From NCBI GenBank assembly GCA_029251165.1, contig JAQXDW010000113.1, forward strand, positions 1-64,000: a DNA stretch of 64,000 bases, in the 5' to 3' direction. How positions within the stretch are numbered: position 1 is the stretch's first letter; every line of letters starts with the position of its first letter. The translations under genes were made by a program, and so were the position numbers. Positions 34,310 to 42,108 of this stretch are shown piece after piece. Origin of the DNA: Myxococcota bacterium. Its GTDB lineage: Bacteria > Myxococcota_A > UBA796. The notes beneath the pieces are model-generated. The model saw only the letters and a program-made list of their open reading frames with translations, did no database searches and was not told where the DNA came from.

Positions 34310-34895
34310 TCCAGACGGACTCTCGGTCGAGATCTACCGGAGGCTGTCGCGACAGGATGCTGAGGGGGCGCTGGAGCTGTTCGAGGACGCACTCGCCGCA
34401 TCGGTCGACCGTCCAGCACTGCGGGCACGGCTCCACGGCTGGCACGCCCAGGCGCTTCTACAGGTCCGGCGGCCTGAAGAAGCCAGCAGCGCTGCGCTCC
34501 GTGGAATCCGCGCCGCGAGGTCTATCGGGGACTCTGACGGGGTCACCGCGCTGCGCGATCTGCAGACGCAAGCCATCGCCCAGGCCGGTGCGCTGAAGGC
34601 CCCACCGCCCGATGTCACCACCCCGGTCGGTCTCGCCGTCGCAGCACTCGATGACGGTCGCAACAAGGCCGGAGAGCTTCTGGCTCTCGGAGCATTTCGA
34701 CAAGCTCAGGCTGCTGGAGATGATCGGGAAGCGGTGCTCGCGATGCTCGCCCTGGCGCGCCTTCCGCACCGAACCGAGGCTGCGCTGCGAAGGGCACATG
34801 GACTGGCCGATGCTTCTGGAGACATGAACCTGGTGACTGCCGTAGCGAAGGCGTTCAATGCAGCTGGGGTTGAGATCAAGGCGAAGGTATTCTGA
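34302..34895 (+). CDS. TPR-like helical protein, unknown
   Basis: A 197-aa helical protein; segments such as DAEGALELFEDALAAS, HAQALLQVRRPEEASSAALRGIRAAR and DREAVLAMLALARLP have TPR-type spacing of Ala, Leu and Gly. It has no signal peptide and no known catalytic motif. The ATG at 34302 lies inside the end of the SAHH-like gene, so translation is probably coupled and the protein may act with it. Confidence 0.6.
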   Translation: MADPDGLSVEIYRRLSRQDAEGALELFEDALAASVDRPALRARLHGWHAQALLQVRRPEEASSAALRGIRAARSIGDSDGVTALRDLQTQAIAQAGALKAPPPDVTTPVGLAVAALDDGRNKAGELLALGAFRQAQAAGDDREAVLAMLALARLPHRTEAALRRAHGLADASGDMNLVTAVAKAFNAAGVEIKAKVF

Positions 34896-34953
34896 GCACC
34901 TTTCCGGATCCACAGCACATGTAGAAACCACATGAAGCATTCCCAGTAAGTGG

Positions 34954-34982
34954 TTGATATTTAACAACTATACACATAAAAT
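34954..34982 (+). promoter_or_regulatory. sigma-70-like promoter ahead of the E1 operon
   Basis: TTGATA (34954-34959) and TAAAAT (34977-34982) are separated by 17 bp, inside an AT-rich stretch of about 60 bp (34930-34985) that stands out in this GC-rich window. It precedes the E1 gene by about 50-70 bp. An inverted repeat CATGT/ACATG lies just upstream near 34918-34934. Confidence 0.6.
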
Positions 34983-35053
34983 CGATGTCGATTTCGGGTC
35001 CGTAAGGGACGGCTGAGAGCGGTCACGATATGGGCGATTCAAGAGGTGTCATC

Positions 35054-37267
35054 ATGGCGATCAGTCGCGCTGCGATCATCGACGAGAACTTCATCCGGGC
35101 GGTCAAGGCCCTCCCCACTCCAGCCCATCGTGCAGACCTCGATGCGCCGCTGCGAGAGGGCTCACGCCTGACCGGACGGATCGCTTTAGAGCTGCTGGAG
35201 TCGATGTTCTCCAGCCGCCACCTGGACCTCACCTCCAGAGAGCTGAAGAGCAGGGGGCAGAGCTTCTACACCATCGGAGCATCGGGCCACGAGTGCAACG
35301 CCACCGTCGCTGCTGCCACCCGGCATACCGATCCGGCGTTTCTTCACTACCGAGCCGGCGCGTTCTTTGTGCAGCGCGCTCGGCAGCTCCCCGGCTCGAC
35401 TCCGCTCATGGACATCCTGCTCGGCATGGTTGCCTCGTCCGACGAGCCCATTGCTGGTGGTCGCCACAAGGTGTACGGCTCGGTTCCGCTGAACGTCCCA
35501 CCGCAGACCTCGACCATCGCCTCCCATCTGCCCAAGGCCGTCGGCGCGGCCTTCACCATCGCCCGTCGGCAGCGACTGGAGAGCGGCGAGCGGGACGACA
35601 CCATCATCGTGTGTACGTTCGGCGACGCCTCCTCCAACCACTCCACAGCCTGTGGTGCGTTCAACACCGCGACCCTCGCGGACTACCAGAAGCTCCCCTG
35701 CCCCATCCTGTTTGTCTGCGAAGACAACGGCCTTGGAATCAGTGTGCGAACCCCGACGGGCTGGGTCGAGACCCGCTTCCGCAACAACCCTGGCATCAAG
35801 TACTTCGGCTGCGACGGGCTCGATCTCATCGAGAGCTATGAGACCGCAATGGCGGCAGCGGAGTATGCCCGAAGCACACGACGCCCGACCTTCCTCCACC
35901 TCCGGCTCGTCCGCCTTATCGGTCACGCTGGCTCCGATGTCGAGCAGCTCTACCGAACCGAAGCAGAGATCACCGGAACCGAGGCCCTCGATCCCGTCCT
36001 GTCCAACGCAGCGATGCTGATTGAGGCCGGCGTCATCACTCCCGCTGAGGTGCTTGAGCTCTATGAAGAGCTTCGCACGCGCATCACCGCGCTTGGAGAA
36101 GAGGCCGCTGGTCGACCGAAGATCGAGACCGCCGAGGAGATCATCGCTCCACTCGCCCCGATCGTCCCCGAGAACATCGCCGCCGAGGTCGCCCGTCCGG
36201 TCGATCCCGCCGCGCGCGCTGCGTTCTTTCCCCGGCTGCCGGAGGCGGAGCGTCCCCGACACATGGCCATGCTGCTCAACCGCGCCCTGGGCGACCTCCT
36301 CGTCAAGCACCCAGAGCTGCTGCTGTTCGGCGAGGATGTCGGCAGGAAAGGTGGTGTCTATCATGTCACTGCCGATCTACAGAAGCGCGCGGGCATCGGC
36401 CGGGTGTTCAACACTCCCCTCGACGAGACCGCCATCCTCGGTCTCGCGATGGGTGCCGGTCAGATGGGGATGCTGCCGATCCCGGAGATTCAGTACCTCG
36501 CCTACCTCCACAACGCCGTCGACCAGATCCGCGGTGAGGCCTGCTCGCTGCAGTTCTTCTCCCAGCGCCAGTATCGCAATCCGATGGTCGTCCGGATTGC
36601 ATCGCTGGCCTATCAGAAAGGCTTCGGCGGACACTTTCACAACACCAATGCCGTCGCATCTCTGCGGGACATCCCTGGCCTCATCATGGCCTGCCCCTCC
36701 AACGGCCGAGATGCCGTCGGGATGCTGCGCACCTGTGTAGCCGCAGCAAAGGTCGACGGGCTGGTCAGCGCATTCCTTGAGCCCATCGCCCTCTACATGA
36801 CCAAGGACCTGCACGAGCCCCGAGACGCAGAGTGGTCCTTTGCCTACCCCGAGCTGGACTTTCACGTTCCGGTCGGAAAGGCGAAGACCTGGACTCAGGG
36901 CGAGCACCTCACCATCCTCAGCTACGCCAACGGCCTGTGGATGAGCCTGCGGGTCGCAAAGCGGCTGGAGGAAGACGGCATTCGGTGCCGCGTCGTGGAC
37001 CTGCGCTGGCTCAATCCATTGCCCGAAGACGACATTGTGGCGGCGGCGCAGGCCACCGGAAAGGTCCTGGTCGTTGATGAGTGCCGGAAGACCGGCGGCG
37101 TCGCAGAGGGGGTGTTCACCGTCCTCGCAGAGCGCTGTCCAGAAGTCATCATGTCCCGGGTCACGGGCCTGGACACCTACATTCCCCTTGGAGCCGCCGC
37201 CAACCTGGTCCTGGTCCAAGAGCCGGACATCGAGGCCGCAGCCCGAGCGATGGTGGAGAGATCATGA
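35054..37267 (+). CDS. 2-oxoacid dehydrogenase E1, alpha and beta subunits fused
   Basis: A 737-aa protein with both E1 subunits in one chain. The alpha part (~40-370) has FYTIGASGHE, HYRAGAFF and the ThDP site FGDASSNHS...FVCEDN. The beta part (~395-737) has FGEDVGRKGGVYHVT, RVFNTPLDETAILGLAMGAG and EIQYLAYLHNAVDQI, like branched-chain E1-beta. Separate subunits are the usual arrangement; fused forms are known in a few phyla. No E2 or E3 gene is nearby. ATG 35054 has an AGAGG site; ATG 35030 is the alternative. It overlaps the FabD-like gene by 4 bp. Confidence 0.88.
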   Translation: MAISRAAIIDENFIRAVKALPTPAHRADLDAPLREGSRLTGRIALELLESMFSSRHLDLTSRELKSRGQSFYTIGASGHECNATVAAATRHTDPAFLHYRAGAFFVQRARQLPGSTPLMDILLGMVASSDEPIAGGRHKVYGSVPLNVPPQTSTIASHLPKAVGAAFTIARRQRLESGERDDTIIVCTFGDASSNHSTACGAFNTATLADYQKLPCPILFVCEDNGLGISVRTPTGWVETRFRNNPGIKYFGCDGLDLIESYETAMAAAEYARSTRRPTFLHLRLVRLIGHAGSDVEQLYRTEAEITGTEALDPVLSNAAMLIEAGVITPAEVLELYEELRTRITALGEEAAGRPKIETAEEIIAPLAPIVPENIAAEVARPVDPAARAAFFPRLPEAERPRHMAMLLNRALGDLLVKHPELLLFGEDVGRKGGVYHVTADLQKRAGIGRVFNTPLDETAILGLAMGAGQMGMLPIPEIQYLAYLHNAVDQIRGEACSLQFFSQRQYRNPMVVRIASLAYQKGFGGHFHNTNAVASLRDIPGLIMACPSNGRDAVGMLRTCVAAAKVDGLVSAFLEPIALYMTKDLHEPRDAEWSFAYPELDFHVPVGKAKTWTQGEHLTILSYANGLWMSLRVAKRLEEDGIRCRVVDLRWLNPLPEDDIVAAAQATGKVLVVDECRKTGGVAEGVFTVLAERCPEVIMSRVTGLDTYIPLGAAANLVLVQEPDIEAAARAMVERS

Positions 37268-38283
37268 AGCGCGCGCTGATCCTGTGCCCTGGACGGGGCT
37301 CCTACTCCCGCAACGACCTCGGAACCCTCGACGGTCTGGTGTCAGAGAGCCTCAAGCCATTCGATGACATCCGCGCTTCGGCTGGTCGAAAGACCGTACG
37401 CGAGCTCGATGCCGCAGAGCGCTTCTCAGCCCGACAGCACATTGCCGGAGAGAACGCCTCGATCTTGACCGCAGGAATCACCCTCGCTGACCTCGATCAG
37501 CTCGATGCGGAGCGCATTCGTCCGGTCGCGGTCTGCGGCAATTCGATGGGCTGGTACACCGCGCTGGGCTTCGCTGGCGCGCTGTCGCTTCCGGACTGTG
37601 CTCGGCTTGTCGAGACCATGGGGCAGTACCAGGCTGGCAACGTCATCGGCGGGCAGATCGTCTACCCGCTGACGGACGCGCAGTGGCGGATGGTTCCATC
37701 ACGACTCGCCGCAGTGGAAGCGGCCGTTGCGGCCATCACGGACCTCAGCTGGTCCATACGGCTGGGCGGTCAGGCTGTCCTCGCCGGCACCGAGGCTGCG
37801 CTGGCGGAGGCAATCGCGCGCCTCCCCGCGCTCACCGTCGGCAGCTACACCTACCCCCTCCGTCTGCCGCTGCACTCGGCGTTCCATACCCCGCTGCTCG
37901 CCGGTGCCTCACAGCGGGCGCACACCGACCTCGCCGATCTCGACTGGCGCACTCCTCGGCTTCCCCTCGTCGACGGAACCGGGAACATCTGGCGTCCCCG
38001 TCATGCAGACACCGAAGAGCTCGCGGGGTACACCCTCGGTGAACAGGTCTTCGGCACCTACGACTTCACAACAATGCTCAAGACCGCGCTCCGTGAGTAC
38101 GCTCCCGACTGCATTATCCTGCCCGGCCCCGGCAGCAGCCTGGGTGGTGCGATTGCCCAGACCCTCATCAGCGAAGGCTGGCAGGGACTCGACAGCAAGG
38201 ATGCCTTCACTGCTCGCCAGGCCTCTGACCCAATCCTCATCAGCCTGCGGTGGCCCGATCAGCGCGCCCTGGCCTGTCGTTGA
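37264..38283 (+). CDS. FabD-like acyltransferase
   Basis: A 339-aa protein of the malonyl-CoA:ACP transacylase superfamily. LILCPGRGS replaces the FabD FPGQGS start, the nucleophile elbow is GNSMGW (Ser94), and the catalytic His lies in LHSAFHTPLL (His204 or His208). LPGPGSSLGG near the end is also family-like. The acidic Arg-binding segment of FabD is not obvious, so the acyl donor is unclear. It begins in ATGA overlap with the E1 gene, and its end overlaps the HD gene. Coupling to E1 suggests it may act on acyl-CoA made by that complex (inference). Confidence 0.8.
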   Translation: MKRALILCPGRGSYSRNDLGTLDGLVSESLKPFDDIRASAGRKTVRELDAAERFSARQHIAGENASILTAGITLADLDQLDAERIRPVAVCGNSMGWYTALGFAGALSLPDCARLVETMGQYQAGNVIGGQIVYPLTDAQWRMVPSRLAAVEAAVAAITDLSWSIRLGGQAVLAGTEAALAEAIARLPALTVGSYTYPLRLPLHSAFHTPLLAGASQRAHTDLADLDWRTPRLPLVDGTGNIWRPRHADTEELAGYTLGEQVFGTYDFTTMLKTALREYAPDCIILPGPGSSLGGAIAQTLISEGWQGLDSKDAFTARQASDPILISLRWPDQRALACR

Positions 38284-38804
38284 TTCCAGGCTCGGTCTTG
38301 CTGGAGGTCCTCCGCCTCAAGGCGCTGCCACGCGCGGGCTGGCTGCGGGTCGGCATCGCGCACCCTGAGTCTGTCGCTGGTCACTCCTGGGGCCTGGCGT
38401 GGCTGGTGCTGGTGCTGTGCCCCGACGAGCTGGATCGTGAGCGCGCCCTGTCCCTGGCGGTGGTCCATGACCTCCCGGAGATTCTTGCCGGAGACATCAC
38501 TCCACACGACGCCGTCTCCCCTGCGGAGAAGCGCCGCAAAGAGACCGCGGCAGCCGACCGACTGTTCGCTGACAGCCCCCAGCTGCGGGCGCTGTGGCAG
38601 GAGTACGACGACCACAGCACGCCGGAGTCGCGGCTGGTTCATCAGCTCGACAAGCTCGACATGGCGCTGCAAGCGGTCAGGTATCAGCAAGACCACGACA
38701 CGGACACCCGTGAGTTCATTCGCAGCGCACTGTCACGCCTGAGTCCAGCACAGCAGGAGCTGCTGCGCTCAGTCCTTCCGCCGAGCGACGCGAACCCGCA
38801 GTGA
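38250..38804 (+). CDS. HD-domain hydrolase (YfbR/HDDC2-like 5'-nucleotidase)
   Basis: A 184-aa HD-superfamily phosphohydrolase. The metal motif is complete: HPESVAGHSWG, then VVHDLPEILAGDITPHD, then HQLDKLDMALQA with the late Asp. This fits 5'-deoxynucleotidases that remove phosphate from dNMPs. Start codon is uncertain: GTG 38250 inside the FabD-like gene, or TTG 38280 that overlaps its TGA. The 3' end overlaps the convergent ASCH gene by 36 bp. Confidence 0.82.
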   Translation: MARSARPGLSLIPGSVLLEVLRLKALPRAGWLRVGIAHPESVAGHSWGLAWLVLVLCPDELDRERALSLAVVHDLPEILAGDITPHDAVSPAEKRRKETAAADRLFADSPQLRALWQEYDDHSTPESRLVHQLDKLDMALQAVRYQQDHDTDTREFIRSALSRLSPAQQELLRSVLPPSDANPQ

Positions 38805-39113
38805 GAGCACGCCGTGGGACCGCTCAGCATCGTTGTCCCAGTCCTCAATGGCCCGAACCTCGGCAATGGCCGCATCCGCAGAGGCGGCGTCCGGAAACAG
38901 CGCCTGCCATCCCTCAACCTCAACGAGGCGCTCCAGGTGGGGATAGTGTCGGACCGTTCCGACCGTGATACTGCCTTCGTTGCCGAATTCGAGGCGATCT
39001 CCAGATGACATGAACCGATACTCATCGGTGGCCACGAGCGCATAGACGGTCTTGCGCCGGCTCTCCATGCTCTGGAAGGCTTCTTCGTGAAAACTTGCGT
39101 CAAACGTTGCCAT
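38769..39113 (-). CDS. ASCH-domain protein
   Basis: A 114-aa protein of the ASCH (PUA-like) superfamily, whose members bind RNA or modified nucleosides. SSGDRLEFG and VGTVRHYPHLERLVEVEG followed by FPDAASADAAIAEV match the domain's beta-barrel and helix order. The C-terminal DNA overlaps the HD gene end to end by 36 bp. It lies 50 bp after the HIT gene on the minus strand, so the two may be co-transcribed. Confidence 0.8.
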   Translation of the reverse strand: MATFDASFHEEAFQSMESRRKTVYALVATDEYRFMSSGDRLEFGNEGSITVGTVRHYPHLERLVEVEGWQALFPDAASADAAIAEVRAIEDWDNDAERSHGVLSLRVRVARRKD

Positions 39114-39162
39114 ACCTGAATTTCCTGATGGATTCTGTTCGGTGTCGGAAGCAGCGACGGAG

Positions 39163-39501
39163 TCAGCCCGGAGGCCAACTCATCTGGCGACCGCCGAGCA
39201 GGTGTACATGGAGGTGGTAGACGCTCTGCCCGCCCTGATCACCGATGTTGGTGACGAGCCGATAGCCGCCAGGCTCCAGTCCCAGCTCTCGTGCCACCCG
39301 TGCAGCAGCGAGAAGAAGTCGACCGAGCAGCTCAGCATCTTCTGCATCCGCATGCGCGACCGATATGAGGGGCTTCCGAGGAACCACCAGCACATGCACT
39401 GGTGCCTGGGGGTTGATGTCCCGAAATGCCACGACGTGCTCATCTTCGTAGAGTCTCTCGGCAGGAATCTCGCCGGCGATGATCTTTGCGAAGATGGTCA
39501 T
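39163..39501 (-). CDS. HIT-family nucleotide-binding hydrolase (HinT-like)
   Basis: A 112-aa histidine-triad protein, the size of HinT, which hydrolyses adenosine phosphoramidates. Visible are FAKIIAGEIPAERLYEDE, FRDINPQAPVHVLVVPRKP and the triad HLHVHLLGG. The ATG at 39501 has an AGGAG site 7 nt upstream. A strong hairpin lies just before it. Confidence 0.93.
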   Translation of the reverse strand: MTIFAKIIAGEIPAERLYEDEHVVAFRDINPQAPVHVLVVPRKPLISVAHADAEDAELLGRLLLAAARVARELGLEPGGYRLVTNIGDQGGQSVYHLHVHLLGGRQMSWPPG

Positions 39502-39515
39502 GTCCACTCCTGAGG

Positions 39516-39536
39516 GTGCCCTCAAGATGAGGGCAC
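39516..39536 (-). terminator. hairpin between the sigma cassette and the HIT gene
   Basis: GTGCCCTC (39516-39523) and GAGGGCAC (39529-39536) pair perfectly over 8 bp with a 5-nt loop. It lies 10 bp after the stop of the 39547 gene and just before the HIT ribosome site. There is no T-run on the minus strand, so it may terminate the sigma cassette weakly or act in the HIT leader. Confidence 0.5.
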
Positions 39537-39546
39537 TTGTCAGGAG

Positions 39547-40095
39547 CTAATAGCTAGCGGTCAAGGGCAGGACAAGTATCCCCTCATTGTACTTCGGCCC
39601 GGCGACGATAAACGTGCCATTTCGATTGACCGAGAGTGTCGTATCGAGGAGCTTACCGCCCTTGCCTGCGAGAATCTGTACCCGCATGCGGACGCGGTTG
39701 TCGTCGCGTGAGAGCAGGGTGATGGTGACCTCTCGCCCGCCCTGAATGGTGAAGGTCTCGCTGCCGTTGGCGCCGAGCTGAACCGAGCGGGTCTCAAGCA
39801 GCTCGTAGCCGGTGAACCGCATGTGGGAGAGGTAGCGGGTCAGGCTGCCGAGCCGTCCATCGACGTTGCTGTGCCGATCGGTGGCGTGGACCACCATCAT
39901 GCCGACGGTGACCTTGTTCCCTCGAGGTGCCGTGCGCCCCTGATGCTGGACAGCGTCTGGGAGGGTCACCACACCACGCGGAGGTGGTGGTCGGACCGGA
40001 GGTGCTGCGAGTGCAGTGCTCAGGACCAGGGTGCCGAGCAGTAAGACCACGACCCGACGCATTCGCGTGGCCAGGCTGGAGATGATGTGAATCAC
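39547..40095 (-). CDS. secreted protein of the sigma cassette
   Basis: A 182-aa protein with an N-terminal signal (MRRVVVLLLGTLVLSTALA from an internal ATG). After a Pro-rich spacer the mature part is beta-rich: LTRYLSHMRFTGYELLETRS, FTIQGGREVTITLL, VRMRVQI, and KLLDTTLSVNRNGTFIVAG. The GTG at 40095 overlaps the TGA of the upstream TM protein. I recognise the pattern of a small periplasmic family found next to ECF sigma genes but know no function. It could be the stress sensor of the cassette. Confidence 0.65.
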   Translation of the reverse strand: MIHIISSLATRMRRVVVLLLGTLVLSTALAAPPVRPPPPRGVVTLPDAVQHQGRTAPRGNKVTVGMMVVHATDRHSNVDGRLGSLTRYLSHMRFTGYELLETRSVQLGANGSETFTIQGGREVTITLLSRDDNRVRMRVQILAGKGGKLLDTTLSVNRNGTFIVAGPKYNEGILVLPLTASY

Positions 40096-41192
40096 AGCGG
40101 TTCCCCCTCAGATGACTCTGCCCCCACCTCCTCCATCTCGTCGATGAAGATGATGGTCGGGGCTCCCGCTTCGGTCTGGAAGATATGAACCATGGCCTCT
40201 GGGGCAGACTCAAGCTCTTCTATCTCGACCTGGTTGTTGTCCTGGATGTTGTACGCGAAGCTGTCGCCGCTGGGCTCGATGGGAGCCTCTACCGGCGCGC
40301 CAGGCACCACATAGAGCAGCAGAGCTGCTGCAATGGCAAGGACCGTCCCCATGAGGGCGGACCGCCCACCGAACAGTGGAACAACCTCAGCTTCTTGGCG
40401 ACGGGCAGCGGGTGTGATGGCCTCAGCAGCCACCAGACCGAGCTCTGCCATGACCTCATCCGCGATGTCGATCTCGCCAGCATCGGCCGTCAGGGCCTCT
40501 CGGAAGAGATCTCCAGCATCGGTCGAGCCATCAAGCTGTGCCGAGATGCCAGTCCACAGATCTGGAGCCTCACCCCCATCGAGCGCGGCGCGAACCTCAC
40601 CCGAGAGCGCCTCGGTCATCCCCAGAGCATCGAGGATGGCGTCTGACAGCTCGGGAGCCTCACCGGCATCAAGAGACTCCGCAATCAGCGCACTGAGGCT
40701 GCCCTCACCGCCGATGGCCGTCAAGACATCGTTCGCGAGGTCAGGTGCCTGATCGTCGGCCAGCGCACTCGACACAAGCAACCCGAGCCCGTCCTGGAGT
40801 GCGAGCTCTTCGAGGATGGGATCGGCCAGCTCCGGAGCATCTCCAGCGTCCAGAGACTCCGAGATGAGCGCGCCGAGATCGTTGCTGAAGTCGAGCGCGC
40901 CGAGGACGGCAGCAGCGATGTCCGGTGGGGCAGCATCAGAGAGGGCATCGGTGACCAGATCCGAGAAGTCTACGATGACATCATCGATTCCGATGGCTCC
41001 AATCACACCGTCAGCCAGCTCGGGTACCGAGCCAGCATCTAAAGACTCTGCGAGCAGCGCATGGAGGATGCTCTGTTCCTCAAGGAGAACCAAAGCATCT
41101 ACGCCCGCAGCGCTCAGCTCCGCTTGATCGGCGGTGCTGGCGAGGCCATCAGCGGCCCGCACACGCAGCGTATCAAGACGGTTGAGTAGCAT
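40092..41192 (-). CDS. repeat-rich single-TM protein, candidate anti-sigma factor
   Basis: A 366-aa protein. Residues ~40-260 consist of about seven related units of ~30-38 residues with the theme LIAESLDAGEAPELSDAIL; each repeats a Leu-rich helix, an acidic D-A-G turn and a second helix. One TM helix follows (GTVLAIAAALLLYVVPGAP, ~275-300), then an acidic region with MVHIFQTEAGAPTIIFID. The order (cytoplasmic repeats, TM, exported tail) is that of an anti-sigma factor. No Zn-binding HxxxCxxC motif is present. ATG 41192 has a GGAG site; a TTG at 41240 is the alternative. Confidence 0.65.
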   Translation of the reverse strand: MLLNRLDTLRVRAADGLASTADQAELSAAGVDALVLLEEQSILHALLAESLDAGSVPELADGVIGAIGIDDVIVDFSDLVTDALSDAAPPDIAAAVLGALDFSNDLGALISESLDAGDAPELADPILEELALQDGLGLLVSSALADDQAPDLANDVLTAIGGEGSLSALIAESLDAGEAPELSDAILDALGMTEALSGEVRAALDGGEAPDLWTGISAQLDGSTDAGDLFREALTADAGEIDIADEVMAELGLVAAEAITPAARRQEAEVVPLFGGRSALMGTVLAIAAALLLYVVPGAPVEAPIEPSGDSFAYNIQDNNQVEIEELESAPEAMVHIFQTEAGAPTIIFIDEMEEVGAESSEGEPL

Positions 41193-41277
41193 GGATGACT
41201 CCGAAGGTGTCCAGACCGTCAGGCCTGGTTCTTGTGCCAATAGGACGGCTGCCGCGTGGGCTTATTCAAGGTTTTGG

Positions 41278-41976
41278 TCACTTTTCCCGCTGCTCTTTGA
41301 GCGCACTCTGGAGCTTCTTGCGGGCGTAGTACAGACGGCTCATCACCGTCCCCTCCGGGATGTCTATGATCGACGAGATCTCCTTGTAGGAGAGACCATC
41401 GATCTCACGGAGGACGAGGACCTGGCGCTGGTCATCGGGCAGCTTCTCGATCTCTTCGAGGATGCGCTCTCGCATCTGCTTGCGCTCGAGGTTTCTGCGG
41501 GGGTCCTCTCGATGGTGCGCGAGGCTGATGACCCCGGCGCTCTCACGACTCGCGATGCCCTCGTCGAATTCTTCAGTCCGACGTAGCTTCTGCCGGCGGA
41601 GGTGATCGATCGCGACGTTCATCGAGATTCGACAGAGCCAGGTGTAAAAGCTGGACTCCAGGCGAAACCGGGAGAGGTTCTTGTACGCCTTGACAAAGGC
41701 ATCCTGAGAGAGCTCTCGAGCATCCTCACGGTTGCGGACCATGCCGTAGATCACCGCATAGATGCGCCCCTGGTACCGCTCGACGAGGCAGCGATAGGCC
41801 ATGCCGTCGCCCTCGATAGAGGCACGGACCAGCTCGTGGTCCTCCGGAGTTCCCCGCCCTGAGGCCGATGCGGTCTTTCCACCACCGGTCACGGCTCCCA
41901 TCAGCGCGAGGCCGATTCCGGCCAGGCCGATCCCGGAGAGTGTCAGGGCTGAGGTAAGGCTCGTCAACGCCAGCAT
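41278..41976 (-). CDS. ECF sigma factor with N-terminal hydrophobic segment
   Basis: A 232-aa extracytoplasmic-function sigma-70 factor. Region 2 (~55-140) has LVERYQGRIYAVIYGMV, ARELSQDAFVKAYKNL and YTWLCRISMNVAIDHLRR. Region 4 (~175-228) has LPDDQRQVLVLREIDGLSYK and IPEGTVMSRLYYARKKL. Ahead of these, residues 1-30 (LALTSLTSALTLSGIGLAGI...) form a hydrophobic, TM-like helix not found in ordinary ECF factors (~190 aa). ATG 41976 has an AAGGA site; ATG 42006 would add ten residues. The sigma, TM and secreted genes form one minus-strand series. Confidence 0.88.
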   Translation of the reverse strand: MLALTSLTSALTLSGIGLAGIGLALMGAVTGGGKTASASGRGTPEDHELVRASIEGDGMAYRCLVERYQGRIYAVIYGMVRNREDARELSQDAFVKAYKNLSRFRLESSFYTWLCRISMNVAIDHLRRQKLRRTEEFDEGIASRESAGVISLAHHREDPRRNLERKQMRERILEEIEKLPDDQRQVLVLREIDGLSYKEISSIIDIPEGTVMSRLYYARKKLQSALKEQREK

Positions 41977-42108
41977 AGCTTTGTCCTTGGCTGCGATGTT
42001 GAGCATAACCCGAGGGACACGCCTCCTCCCCCAACGCCACACACCAGACGGACACGCTCAGCAGATATTCAGTCCGGAGAGCACATCTGTGGAGACTCAT
42101 GTGGAGCC

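Noticed and set aside
35002..35030. CTGAGAG string like part of a TPP riboswitch before the ThDP-dependent E1 gene
   Set aside because: The other conserved TPP elements are not found and the ATG follows at once, leaving no room for the aptamer.
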